Of a DNA stretch of 64,000 nucleotides, positions 9,635 to 18,628 are shown in pieces (the first letter of the stretch is position 1; every line of letters starts with the position of its first letter). The notes under the pieces were generated by a model that saw only the letters and a program-made list of their open reading frames with translations, had not been told where the DNA came from and made no database searches. The position numbers and the translations under genes were made by a program. The DNA is from Mucilaginibacter glaciei (GTDB lineage Bacteria > Bacteroidota > Bacteroidia > Sphingobacteriales > Sphingobacteriaceae): the NCBI RefSeq assembly GCF_014773245.1, contig NZ_JACWMX010000002.1:596887-660886 (forward strand). The letters run 5' to 3'.

Positions 9635-10500
9635 ACCCTCACTACTCCTTTATTATACTTACCTATAACGAAGAAATGCACCTGCCCCGGCTTTTGCAAT
9701 CTATGAAGGGTTTGAATGCCCCACTATTTATTTTAGATTCGGGCAGTACAGATAACACCTTAAACATCGCAGCATCAGAAGGGGCCATAACTGGTTACAA
9801 CTCATTCATAAACCACCCCAAACAATGGCATCACGCACTTAATACTTTTAATATAACTACACCGTGGGTGATATGCCTGGATGCCGACCAGATAATCACG
9901 CCACAACTGCACCAAATGTTATTAGACTTTACCGATCACGAGCAGTATGAAAATATCAACGGCATTTATTTTAACCGCAAAAACTACTTTAAAGGGAAGT
10001 GGATCAGGTTTGGTGGGTACTATCCTTTTTACCTGCTTAAAATGTTTCGGTACGGCATTGGGTTTTCTGACATCAATGAGAATATGGACCACCGCATGGT
10101 AGTGCCCGGCAACACCATTAAATGGAAAGAAGGCCACCTGATTGAAGAGAATTTAAAGGAAAATAAGATTAGTTTTTGGATTGATAAGCACAACCGATAC
10201 AGCGACCTGCTGGCAGTTGAAGAAACCGAACGGATCTTAAATCTGAGGCAGCAAACCGTAAAGCCCCGCTTTTGGGGTTCGCCCGATGAACGTACGGCGT
10301 GGTTAAAACAATTATGGTGGCGCCTGCCGCGGTATATGCGGCCGACGCTATACTTTCTCTACCGTATAATTTTCAGGCTCGGCATATTAGATGGCCGCAC
10401 CGGTATCATTTTCCATTTTATGCAAGGCTTTTGGTTTAGGTTAGTAGTTGATATTAAAATTGATGAACTCAGGAAACAAAATGAGGATGGGCAAAAGTAA
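9598..10500 (+). CDS. Glycosyltransferase family 2 (WaaE/KdtX-like)
   Basis: GT-A fold glycosyltransferase of 300 residues. The N-terminus reads YSFIILTYNEEMHLPRLL, followed by ILDSGSTDNT and the LDADQ metal-binding motif; the C-terminal third is rich in aromatic and basic residues (WIDKHNRYSDL, RYMRPTLYFLYR), as in WaaE-like inverting transferases that act at the membrane surface. The only ATG is 9598, 37 bases inside the methyltransferase gene; a TTG at 9631, which overlaps its stop, is an alternative that loses no conserved residue. Acceptor unknown. Confidence 0.83.
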   Translation: MDVDGNQSPFKLNPHYSFIILTYNEEMHLPRLLQSMKGLNAPLFILDSGSTDNTLNIAASEGAITGYNSFINHPKQWHHALNTFNITTPWVICLDADQIITPQLHQMLLDFTDHEQYENINGIYFNRKNYFKGKWIRFGGYYPFYLLKMFRYGIGFSDINENMDHRMVVPGNTIKWKEGHLIEENLKENKISFWIDKHNRYSDLLAVEETERILNLRQQTVKPRFWGSPDERTAWLKQLWWRLPRYMRPTLYFLYRIIFRLGILDGRTGIIFHFMQGFWFRLVVDIKIDELRKQNEDGQK

Positions 10501-11050
10501 CGCTCCGTTATCGCCAATACGTTTTGTAATTACGTTTCTTTTTCTGTTTGGCTTATTTTATGGGTTTTACATCTTCTACCTTAGTTTAACAGCACCCGGT
10601 GGTAAATTCTACAGTCATTTTTTAGATACGCATCTTAACTTTATTGCCTGGTTAAGGTATATACTGATTGAAAGCAGTGCGGCCATCCTGAACGTGCTTG
10701 GCTACCAAACTAAAACCAGTATTACGCAAATGCTGGTGGTTGGTCATAACATTATTAATGTTGGGTATGATTGCCTCGGTTTTGGGGTAATGAGCTTTTT
10801 TACAGCCTTTGTGATTGCCTATCCGGGCCAATTAAATCCCAAACTCTATTTTTACGGTGTAGGTTTAATAAGCATACAGGTACTCAACCTCGCCCGCTAT
10901 ATCTTGCTGGCCCTTTATTGGAAGCATACCACGGTGTACATATCAGATCACCACACTATTTATAATCTCATTACCTACTTATTAGTTGGTGTAAGCATTT
11001 ATTTTTACACGCAACATCAAAGTAAATTGGAAGCGAATGCAAAAAACTGA
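10481..11050 (+). CDS. Exosortase family membrane protease/transpeptidase
   Basis: Polytopic membrane protein (about six helices in 190 residues) with the invariant exosortase/archaeosortase residues in order: Cys98 in YDCLGFG, Arg139 in LNLARY and His157/His158 in SDHHTIYN. Exosortases cleave C-terminal sorting tails of exported proteins and are usually encoded with polysaccharide genes, as here. The ATG at 10481 is chosen because AGGAA sits 5 bases before it; other in-frame ATGs exist at 10448 and 10487. It may belong to the Bacteroidota class called exosortase Y, which I recall as linked to glycosyltransferase and Wzy-like partners; that subtype is not proven. No protein with an obvious matching tail was found in the window. 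Confidence 0.8.
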   Translation: MRMGKSNAPLSPIRFVITFLFLFGLFYGFYIFYLSLTAPGGKFYSHFLDTHLNFIAWLRYILIESSAAILNVLGYQTKTSITQMLVVGHNIINVGYDCLGFGVMSFFTAFVIAYPGQLNPKLYFYGVGLISIQVLNLARYILLALYWKHTTVYISDHHTIYNLITYLLVGVSIYFYTQHQSKLEANAKN

Positions 11051-11588
11051 CCTGGGTATTTACAATAATTATCCTTACAACCCCGGTGGCAGTAAGCTTA
11101 AACGTGCCTTATGGTTTTATATAAACGCCCTGATTTTTAAAAACAGCCTATTTCCGATTAGTGGCATCAAGGTTGCTATTTTACGCAGCTTTGGCTCATC
11201 GATCGGGCGAAAGGTAGTTATCAGGCACCGGGTAAATATCAAATACCCGTGGCTGTTAAAAGTGGGCAACAATAGCTGGTTGGGCGACGCTGTGTGGATA
11301 GATAACCTGGTGCCGGTAACTATAGGCAGCAACGTGTGCATATCCCAGGCGGCAATTTTACAAACCGGCAACCACAACTATAAAAAAGTTACTTTCGATT
11401 TGATTACCGGGCCAATTATTATTGAAGATGGCGTTTGGATAGGCTGTGGTGCCATCGTTACAGCGGGGGTAATTGCAGCCACGCATTCAGTATTGTCGGC
11501 AGGCTCGGTTGCTACCAAAAATCTGTTGCCATACAGCATTTACCAGGGTAACCCCGCGGTAAAAGTCCGCGACCGCGAAATACTTTAA
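11037..11588 (+). CDS. WcaF-like hexapeptide-repeat acetyltransferase
   Basis: Left-handed beta-helix acyltransferase, 183 residues, that would O-acetylate a sugar of the exopolysaccharide. The N-terminal NYPYNPGGSKLKRALW segment is typical of the WcaF/colanic acid acetyltransferase group; the hexapeptide region runs from about residue 60 (IGRKVVI, VGNNSWLGDAVWI, IGSNVCISQAAIL) and the catalytic His lies in TGNHNY (about residue 115). The C-terminal QGNPAVKVR cap is present. It begins 14 bases inside the exosortase gene. Confidence 0.87.
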   Translation: MQKTDLGIYNNYPYNPGGSKLKRALWFYINALIFKNSLFPISGIKVAILRSFGSSIGRKVVIRHRVNIKYPWLLKVGNNSWLGDAVWIDNLVPVTIGSNVCISQAAILQTGNHNYKKVTFDLITGPIIIEDGVWIGCGAIVTAGVIAATHSVLSAGSVATKNLLPYSIYQGNPAVKVRDREIL

Positions 11589-11594
11589 TCATTT

Positions 11595-13175
11595 ATGATC
11601 TCCAAACTAACACATTTGCATAAAGTTTTTCTTGCCGCTATATCATTGATAGCAATTGCTTTGGGTGTGGCCGTATATATAACGCCGGCTGCCCTGTTTC
11701 CTGACCCAAGCTGGGGGTTCCAGGTAATGCGCTCGATGGAGTTTGGCGGCGGCTTTAACATGCTGGTGAAACCAGATGCTGCTGATATCAGTAAAAACAC
11801 CGCCGATTTTTTAACCTGGTGGTCGCCGGGGCAATATTTATTACCCTATCTTTTTAAGATAGTATTCGGTTTAAATACCGGGAAAGCTATGGCGGTTGTT
11901 ACCACCTTGTGTACCGTAACAGGGCTGTTGGGGTTATACGCCTTCTTTAAAAAGGCAGGCTTTACACCCATGATCAGTGCTTTAAGCTTACTGTTTATTA
12001 TTTGTCAACAAGCGTTTTTTAGCCCGTACATTTTTTACAATGGTGGCGAAGTGTTGCTATTCGCATTTTTTGGATGGTTTTTATATGGCTGTATGGCGTT
12101 TGACAAACCGGGCCTTAAGCTGGCGATATTTGTTTTATTGGCAGGCTGGTTAGGTTTCATATGCAAATCATCATTTATATGGATGTATGCCGCCGGATTG
12201 CTTTTTATGTGGATCCGCATGTCCGAAGGACAAAGAACGGTTAAGAGCTGGGTGCTGAAAGGTTTATGGCCGGGTGTACCTGCGGTTATATCGGTTGCGT
12301 GTATTTACCTCTTCTATTTATCAAAAGGTAGTAATCCCTCGTCAGAATCAGGTGGCTTAAAATTAGCATGGGAAACATTCAGCTTTCCGCTGGCGTCACC
12401 ATTACTTTCGGGTTTTTCGGCAGATGACCTTTTTAACGGGCTGATATATCACAACGATGCTGTGTTGTTCAGTCACCAATGGGCGGTTATCATCGTGCTG
12501 CTATTGGCCATTTTAAGCGTTATACTGGTACGATACATTTTAACAAAAGTTCCATACCAAAATTACCGGTTGATGCTGCTTGTAGTTTATGCAGTATCTG
12601 TAGTGTTTTTTGGAGTTGCTTATTTGAGGCAAATGGCTATCTCTTATGAAGCCAGGCACTTTAGGCTGATAGGATTACTCGTAACACCGGGTTTGGTTCA
12701 CCTTTTTTGGCACGCAGGTAGGGTTTATCAAATAACACTTGGCGCTGTTGCCTTATTGATCGCCTTTTTCAGTGTAAGCTTTTATATCGAAGGTTACCAG
12801 CGGCTTCATCATGAGAACCCTCACGGGCCATCGGGCATAGCCCAGCAATTTATAGATAAAGAAGCTTTGGATTATATCACACGGTTAGATCAAACCCATT
12901 CAAATGCGTTGTTTGTATTCACCAGCCCCGATCTCGGTTTGGAAATCATGCATAACCGTTTTATCACGCTGCAACCCTTAAACGGGGACATCAGCATCAA
13001 CTTTGATGAATATGTACATAAGGGCCATTCCGGGCCTCTGTATATTTTGCTGCCCTCTAAATATATTGGGGTGAGAGCATCAGTATTTTTAAAGTGCTTC
13101 CCTGGGTATAAGGCGTTTACCCTTAAAGAGGTAAGCGACGAGTATGTGGTTTACTCTTCCAATACCTATAGATAA
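11595..13175 (+). CDS. Polytopic membrane protein, possible GT-C glycosyltransferase
   Basis: Integral membrane protein of 526 residues with about ten hydrophobic helices and a hydrophilic C-terminal domain (from about residue 410). After the first helix comes an extracytoplasmic loop with an Asp-Pro pair (FPDPSWGFQVM), comparable in place to the catalytic loop acid of GT-C transferases of the ArnT/PMT type, and the loop continues with WWSPGQYLLPY. It could transfer a lipid-linked sugar or act as a Wzy-like polymerase; neither is certain. It is the last gene of the operon and is followed by a strong hairpin terminator. Confidence 0.6.
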   Translation: MISKLTHLHKVFLAAISLIAIALGVAVYITPAALFPDPSWGFQVMRSMEFGGGFNMLVKPDAADISKNTADFLTWWSPGQYLLPYLFKIVFGLNTGKAMAVVTTLCTVTGLLGLYAFFKKAGFTPMISALSLLFIICQQAFFSPYIFYNGGEVLLFAFFGWFLYGCMAFDKPGLKLAIFVLLAGWLGFICKSSFIWMYAAGLLFMWIRMSEGQRTVKSWVLKGLWPGVPAVISVACIYLFYLSKGSNPSSESGGLKLAWETFSFPLASPLLSGFSADDLFNGLIYHNDAVLFSHQWAVIIVLLLAILSVILVRYILTKVPYQNYRLMLLVVYAVSVVFFGVAYLRQMAISYEARHFRLIGLLVTPGLVHLFWHAGRVYQITLGAVALLIAFFSVSFYIEGYQRLHHENPHGPSGIAQQFIDKEALDYITRLDQTHSNALFVFTSPDLGLEIMHNRFITLQPLNGDISINFDEYVHKGHSGPLYILLPSKYIGVRASVFLKCFPGYKAFTLKEVSDEYVVYSSNTYR

Positions 13176-13186
13176 TTATTTTCCGT

Positions 13187-13228
13187 AAAAAGCAAAAGCC
13201 AGGTTTTTCAGCCTGGCTTTTGCTTTTT
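13187..13228. terminator. Bidirectional rho-independent terminator
   Basis: A perfect 17-base inverted repeat (AAAAAGCAAAAGCCAGG and its complement) with an 8-base loop. Its A-rich left end and T-rich right end let it work in both directions, ending the exopolysaccharide operon from the left and the SDR gene from the right; the SDR stop codon overlaps the right arm. Confidence 0.9.
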
Positions 13229-14000
13229 AGGTATTCAGCGTTATAAAGCCGCCATCTATCGGGTAATCGTTCCCAGTGATAAACGACGCCTCATCCGAGC
13301 ATAAATACAGCATTAAAGCCGCAATTTCTTCAGGGTTACCCATACGACCAATAGGTTGTGTTTTAGATAGCTTTTCGAACATCTCCTGCTCTTTACCCGG
13401 GTAATTCTTTGCCAGGAAACCATCTACAAAAGGCGTATGCACCCTTGCCGGCGATATACAGTTACACCTTATGCCATCGGTCAAATAATCTTTTGCTACA
13501 GATAGGGTCATACCTACAATGGCGCCCTTAGAAGTTGAATAAGCAAACCGGTCTGACAATCCAACAGAAGAGGCAATTGAAGCCAGGTTGCAAATGACGC
13601 CGCCTGCCTCTTTCATGATTGGCAATACGGCATGCAGGCAATTATAAACACCTTTTACGTTCACAGCCATCACCCTGTCAAAGTCTTCTTCGCTGGTGTT
13701 ATCTGCTTTACCAATATGGGCAATACCGGCATTATTAATCAGGATATCAATTTTACCAAACCTATCCTGTACATCGCGTACGGCCATTTTAACAATTGCC
13801 TGGTTGGCTACATTGCATTTAAAAAAAGCGGCCTGGTTACCCATTTCTTCAATTTCGGCAACAACAGCATTACCGCCTTTCTCATCCATATCCAGGATGC
13901 AAACTAGGGCCCCCTGTTTGGCAAACAATATAGCTACAGCCCTGCCTATGCCGCTGCCGCCACCGGTTACAATGGTTACCCTATCTTTTAAACTAAACAT
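13227..14000 (-). CDS. Short-chain dehydrogenase/reductase
   Basis: Classical SDR oxidoreductase using NAD(P)(H). The Rossmann motif TGGGSGIGRA is at the N-terminus, NNAG near residue 86, and the catalytic YSTSK (Tyr-x3-Lys) near residue 150 with a preceding Ser-rich strand; the C-terminus DYPIDGGF is typical of the FabG/3-hydroxysteroid-like group. An acidic residue after the second strand (ILDMDEKGG) suggests NAD rather than NADP. The ATG at 14000 (MFSLKDRV) is preferred; an in-frame start at 14021 only adds seven residues. Substrate unknown. It lies 43 bases beyond the phosphoesterase gene and may be in the same transcript. Confidence 0.88.
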   Translation of the reverse strand: MFSLKDRVTIVTGGGSGIGRAVAILFAKQGALVCILDMDEKGGNAVVAEIEEMGNQAAFFKCNVANQAIVKMAVRDVQDRFGKIDILINNAGIAHIGKADNTSEEDFDRVMAVNVKGVYNCLHAVLPIMKEAGGVICNLASIASSVGLSDRFAYSTSKGAIVGMTLSVAKDYLTDGIRCNCISPARVHTPFVDGFLAKNYPGKEQEMFEKLSKTQPIGRMGNPEEIAALMLYLCSDEASFITGNDYPIDGGFITLNT

Positions 14001-14043
14001 ATTATTTTTAGATTTTTTCAATAATAGCTAAAACTATCCAAAA

Positions 14044-16500
14044 TTAATCATCGTCGTCTTTCTTCTTTTTCTCGAGTATCACAAATGCGCTGCGCTTGGG
14101 TGCAGGCATCACGGAGTGTTCGCCTTTTACAGATTTCCAAACGATCTGGTTCAATTCCAGATCAGGAGCGGCATCCTCTTTAGCAAAATTAAATGTTTCT
14201 GACCGTTTACTGCTTTCGTTTACGGCTACGTTAACCTGTTTAATATCAATGTTAGCAGGTATTAATTTATAAGGTGTAACATCAGGCTTGCTGGTAAAGC
14301 ATTCGTAAAGTGGCATTGCGGCAGCATCATACTGGCTCATAGGCGGCAACCCCAATATCAACTCCATTGTGCGTAAAAAGCCAGATGTGGAATACATATT
14401 ATGGATAACCGCATTACGTTTCACATAAGGGCCCACCACAAACGCCGGGGAGCGGTGCGCATCAACATGGTCGGGACCGTTTTGCGCGTCATCTTCTAAA
14501 ATGAACACGACGGATTCCTTCCATATCGGGCTGTGCGACAGGTGTTCAATAATGCGGCCTACTGCCAGGTCGTTATCTGCAACAGCGGCCATTGGTGCAA
14601 CCTTACCCTTTCGCTGACCGCTGGTATGATCGTTTGAGATCCGAAGCGTATTAAATTGTGGCACTGCATTTTTTGTTAAAAGCGAATCAAAATCGGCCTG
14701 CCAGGCATCAGCTCTTACCTGATCAGTAATATCCATGTTAAAGCCCGGCGAATGTGGCCCCATATGACCCTGCAGCGATTTAATGTTAGCCTTACTGTAC
14801 TCTCCAAACTCCCCGTAACTCCGATACGTAACCCCGGCCCGTTTGCAATAATCCCATATAAAACCGTCGCGCGGATAGGTTACCGGCCTGCCGCCCTCAT
14901 AATTGGTTGTACCACCGCGGTTACCATAGCTGGTGGGCCAGGTTTTTTCAACCACATCTGTAGCGTAGGCGGCCATACTCCAGTTATGCCCGTCGGCACT
15001 CACTTCGGCATCTACATAAAAGTTATCAAGTAATACAAAATCTGTTGCCAAAGCATGGTGATTAGGCGTTACCTTTTGCCCAAAAAGGGTTAATGATGTA
15101 TCGCCATTTCCCTGCGGCATATCGCCCAACACCTGGTCATATGTACGGTTCTCTTTGATGATGTAAAAGACATACTTAATCGGCGATTTTTCGCCCTGTT
15201 TACGCGGGATAGGGTTGCCGGCCTCGCCATCGGCTGTTGTTGTCCTTTTACTGGTAAACGGCGTATTGGCGTAAACCTGTTTAGTATAAACTTTTAATTG
15301 CTCTGGGGTTGGCGTGTTTATAAAAGATAAAGAGCCCTTGAACAAACCCGCGATGTATTGCAGCCTGTCGTTAGCAGAACTGCCCGTATGTACACCGCTG
15401 TTATCTAACTTAGAGATTGGCTGCGGCCCTTTAGGGTTGGCCATTGATGTATTGCCTTTGCCGTTGGTCACTAAAATCTTACTCCCCAAAACCTTTACAT
15501 TGGTTGGGTACCAACCTACCGGGATAAACCCCTGACTTAAACTGCTGCCCGGCTTTGAAACATCAAATACGGCCAGGCAATTATTGTCGGCATTAGCTAT
15601 ATAAAGCGTTTTTTCGTTGGCGCTAAGTGCCAGCCCATTGGTGGTTGATCCGGTTAGTTTTGTTGGGTAAAGCGTTGTGCCGATGGTTTCGATCACCTTT
15701 CCACTTAATGTATTGATAACAGATACCGTATTGTCGTTGGCGTTAGCTACAAAAAGGATGCTACCCTTTTTATTTAACAATAGTTCGTTAGGGTGGCTAC
15801 CCGTTAAAATCTCCCCGGTGATGTTTTGCGAAACCGTGTTATACACCACCACCCTATCGCCGCCAAACATGGATATGTATAGCTTGCTTTGATCGGGCGT
15901 TAGGATGCAACTGTAGGCAATGCCCGGCAACTGTATTCTTTTGCTTATGCTGCGCTGCGCAGGATCTATTACATACAGGCTGCTATCCTCTTTGGTAACG
16001 GCATACAAAACAGCGTTATCTTTACTAATAGCCATACCTGTTGGGCAAATTTTATTGGCAGGCCATCCTTTACCTAACCTAATAGTGTCGGGTGTGCCGA
16101 GTTTACCGTCGCGAACATGAAAGTCAAGGATAATATTATCGTTACCGCCCGATACATAAAGGTCTTTTTCGTTAGGGCTAAATACTAAACCGTACCACGA
16201 TTTTTTCAACTCTTTTTCATCTAACAACCGCTCGTTCTTAGGGTCTATTAATTGTACAGACTGCGTGCTTTGGCCGTTATTGGTTACCGCCAACAGTTTA
16301 CCCGAAGCACTCAACTGCATATTTAGCGGCAGATCGCCAAGTGGGATGGAATTACCCGCTGGGCTTAACGTCCAGCCGTTGGGCAACAATATTTGCCCTG
16401 GTGTTTTGGTTTTTCCGGGTGCTTGTGCAAAACTATATTTTTGAGAAAATATTAGGCATAACACTGTTGCCGCTAAAAAAAGTTCTTTTAAATTATTCAT
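14044..16500 (-). CDS. Secreted YncE-like beta-propeller fused to alkaline phosphatase-type phosphoesterase
   Basis: A two-part exported enzyme of 818 residues. A signal peptide (to about residue 25, FAQA) leads into a YncE/40-residue YVTN-type seven-bladed propeller (residues about 30-400; repeated LFVANANDNTVSVIN, LYIANADNNCLAVFD). The second half is a phosphoesterase of the PF04185/alkaline phosphatase superfamily, with KENRTYDQVLGD, DAEVSADGHNW and the metal-binding block FILEDDAQNGPDHVDAHR. The fusion is a known Bacteroidota architecture. The tail is acidic and lysine-rich. With the neighbouring diesterase and esterase genes it suggests hydrolysis of phosphoesters outside the cytoplasm; the true substrate is unknown. 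Confidence 0.85.
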   Translation of the reverse strand: MNNLKELFLAATVLCLIFSQKYSFAQAPGKTKTPGQILLPNGWTLSPAGNSIPLGDLPLNMQLSASGKLLAVTNNGQSTQSVQLIDPKNERLLDEKELKKSWYGLVFSPNEKDLYVSGGNDNIILDFHVRDGKLGTPDTIRLGKGWPANKICPTGMAISKDNAVLYAVTKEDSSLYVIDPAQRSISKRIQLPGIAYSCILTPDQSKLYISMFGGDRVVVYNTVSQNITGEILTGSHPNELLLNKKGSILFVANANDNTVSVINTLSGKVIETIGTTLYPTKLTGSTTNGLALSANEKTLYIANADNNCLAVFDVSKPGSSLSQGFIPVGWYPTNVKVLGSKILVTNGKGNTSMANPKGPQPISKLDNSGVHTGSSANDRLQYIAGLFKGSLSFINTPTPEQLKVYTKQVYANTPFTSKRTTTADGEAGNPIPRKQGEKSPIKYVFYIIKENRTYDQVLGDMPQGNGDTSLTLFGQKVTPNHHALATDFVLLDNFYVDAEVSADGHNWSMAAYATDVVEKTWPTSYGNRGGTTNYEGGRPVTYPRDGFIWDYCKRAGVTYRSYGEFGEYSKANIKSLQGHMGPHSPGFNMDITDQVRADAWQADFDSLLTKNAVPQFNTLRISNDHTSGQRKGKVAPMAAVADNDLAVGRIIEHLSHSPIWKESVVFILEDDAQNGPDHVDAHRSPAFVVGPYVKRNAVIHNMYSTSGFLRTMELILGLPPMSQYDAAAMPLYECFTSKPDVTPYKLIPANIDIKQVNVAVNESSKRSETFNFAKEDAAPDLELNQIVWKSVKGEHSVMPAPKRSAFVILEKKKKDDDD

Positions 16501-16568
16501 ATCAGGATGTTGATATAACGGGTAAATTTATTGACGTAAAGTTAGCCAATAACATTATAAACAAAGAT

Positions 16569-17462
16569 TTACTTCTTCTGATAGTTGCCAAATAAAGTCA
16601 CCAATTTATCCGGATAATCGGAGATCATCCCATCAACTTTTAACTCTTCCATCTTCTTCATTGATGCTTCGTCGTTAACCGTCCAGGGCAGTACCTGCAC
16701 CTTTGCATTGTGCGCCTGGTCTACAAAGTTCTGATCGATCAATGTGTAATACGGGCTGATCACCTGGGGTGTAAACCCCAGTTTCGTCATATTGCTTTCA
16801 AAGCTCTCCTTATTAGCGATCAGGTAAGACAATACCTGTTTTGGGTAATCTTTATGTAAAACCTGTAACGGCCGTATATCAAAGGATTGAATGGTAACAC
16901 GTTTGGTTATTTTCTTCTCGTTCAGCACATCCATCACCAGTTTTACAAACTGCTGCGGGTCGGGGTGTTCCACACCATCCCTTGTCGGGGCACTCTTGAT
17001 CTCCAGGTTGTAGAACACCGGTTTCAAACGCTTTAGTTTGATGTAGCGCTCTACGCTGTCAATCATTTCAGATAGCAGCGGCTTATAAGTTTTCAGTTTC
17101 TTCTGCTCAGGGAATTGCGGGTGCGGTTTGGTACCGCCATCATATCTGCGAATGCTATCATAAGGCATAATGTAAAGCAGTAATGCCTTTTCTTCGGCCT
17201 TGGTGATATCGCTACCATCGGGTTTACGCATAAAATCTGCCGACATGTAGGTATCGTGCGATACCACTACCTTGCCATCTTTAGAGATCACACAATCCAA
17301 TTCCAGTGTCTTCACGCCCAGGTCAATCGCGTGGATCATAGCCGGGATAGAATTCTCGGGCATTAAGGCCCGGCCACCCCTATGGCCCTGTACATCAATT
17401 TTCTGTTGTGCCGATGCCGTAAGGGCCAAACAGCACAAGGCTATCAAAAAGATCTTTCTCAT
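16569..17462 (-). CDS. Secreted glycerophosphodiester phosphodiesterase
   Basis: GDPD family TIM-barrel enzyme (297 residues) that hydrolyses glycerophosphodiesters to glycerol 3-phosphate and an alcohol. A signal peptide ends about residue 19 (TASAQQ). Catalytic motifs are intact: GHRGGRALMPENS with the first His-Arg, ELDCVISKDG with the metal-binding Glu and Asp, and the second His in VVSHD. The C-terminal VNDEASMKKM and MISDYPD motifs are normal. It lies 8 bases after the esterase gene, so the two are co-transcribed. Confidence 0.9.
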   Translation of the reverse strand: MRKIFLIALCCLALTASAQQKIDVQGHRGGRALMPENSIPAMIHAIDLGVKTLELDCVISKDGKVVVSHDTYMSADFMRKPDGSDITKAEEKALLLYIMPYDSIRRYDGGTKPHPQFPEQKKLKTYKPLLSEMIDSVERYIKLKRLKPVFYNLEIKSAPTRDGVEHPDPQQFVKLVMDVLNEKKITKRVTIQSFDIRPLQVLHKDYPKQVLSYLIANKESFESNMTKLGFTPQVISPYYTLIDQNFVDQAHNAKVQVLPWTVNDEASMKKMEELKVDGMISDYPDKLVTLFGNYQKK

Positions 17463-17470
17463 TTTAATTG

Positions 17471-18610
17471 TTATTTGTTTTTAAAAAGTAAAGGGGCAAA
17501 TTCGGTTAAATACCTGCGCCACACCTGGTAACTATGTACGCCTTCAGTTTCCTTATATTCAAATTTAATGTTTTTGGTGTGCAGCCAGTCGATATATTTA
17601 CGTACCGATGGTGTAAGGTAATCATCTTTACCTATAGCTATCCAAACCAATTTCAGCTTCGTGTTTAAACTTTCATCCAGTTTGGGGAAGGCTTTGGTAT
17701 AATCCGGATCGAGCAAAATTACCGCCGGGCTAAACGAGCCTACATAGTCAAACACATCCGGATGATTTAAGCCCGCATCTAACGACTGGCCGCCACCCAT
17801 TGATAAACCACAAACCGCGCGATATTCTTTTGTTTTGCCCACGTTATACAATTTTTCTACCATCGGGATAGCCTCCTCAAACACTTCGGCCATAAACAGC
17901 TCCTCATTCTTTTTATAAGCTGCGGGGGTGCGTTGGCCTGTACCGGGTTCAAACATTTCGGGCGCACCGTATCCTAAAGTGTTGATAATGATCATTGGTT
18001 TGGCTTTGCCTTCGGCTATCAGGTTATCCATAATGATATTCTCACGGCCGGCAGTAGTCCAGGCGCTGGTCTCATCCGTCAACCCATGGAAAAGGTAAAA
18101 TACCGGATAAGGCTCTTTCCGTTTAGGGTCATAACCCGGTGGCGTATATACCCTCATATCCCGGTCATCACCCACAATTTTCGACTTAAAAAAATGCTGA
18201 CTTAATACGCCATGCGGCACATCTTTCAACTCCCAGCTTAAATTAGCGGGGCCATGTACCTGCACCAGGCTTTGGCCGAGCGCGCGTTTAAACAGTGGTT
18301 TAATATCGGGGTTGTTTGGATCGGGCAGTACGTTGCCGTCTACTGAAAATGTGTAGCGGTAAATATCAGGGGCAAAATTCGCACTGAAATTCCAAACCCC
18401 GCCTGTGTCTTTTACCATTGGGCGGGGCTTGCCATCGTCCATTATCAGCATTACCTTTTGGGCGGTTGGTGCCAGGAACCTGAAAGTTACCGTACCATCC
18501 GTTGCTACCTGCGGAGAATGGATATTTTTTGGCGCAGGGGCCTGAACAGACTGTGCCTTAACCCCGTCAAGGGCAAGGCACAGCATGATCGTTATGATTG
18601 ATCTGATCAT
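17471..18610 (-). CDS. Secreted esterase D-type alpha/beta hydrolase with N-terminal E-set domain
   Basis: A secreted carboxylesterase (379 residues) of the Fes/feruloyl esterase-like family. After a signal peptide (to about residue 19) an immunoglobulin-like early-set domain (residues about 30-110, VTFRFLAPTAQKVMLIMDDG) precedes the hydrolase. The nucleophile elbow is GLSMGGGQS (about residue 270), the oxyanion region FHGLTDETSAW, and the terminal His is in EGVHSYQVWR. Such enzymes often remove acetyl or feruloyl groups from plant polysaccharides. It lies 18 bases downstream of the TonB receptor gene, so the receptor may import its products. Confidence 0.85.
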   Translation of the reverse strand: MIRSIITIMLCLALDGVKAQSVQAPAPKNIHSPQVATDGTVTFRFLAPTAQKVMLIMDDGKPRPMVKDTGGVWNFSANFAPDIYRYTFSVDGNVLPDPNNPDIKPLFKRALGQSLVQVHGPANLSWELKDVPHGVLSQHFFKSKIVGDDRDMRVYTPPGYDPKRKEPYPVFYLFHGLTDETSAWTTAGRENIIMDNLIAEGKAKPMIIINTLGYGAPEMFEPGTGQRTPAAYKKNEELFMAEVFEEAIPMVEKLYNVGKTKEYRAVCGLSMGGGQSLDAGLNHPDVFDYVGSFSPAVILLDPDYTKAFPKLDESLNTKLKLVWIAIGKDDYLTPSVRKYIDWLHTKNIKFEYKETEGVHSYQVWRRYLTEFAPLLFKNK

Positions 18611-18628
18611 ATCTCTTTTAGTAATAAA

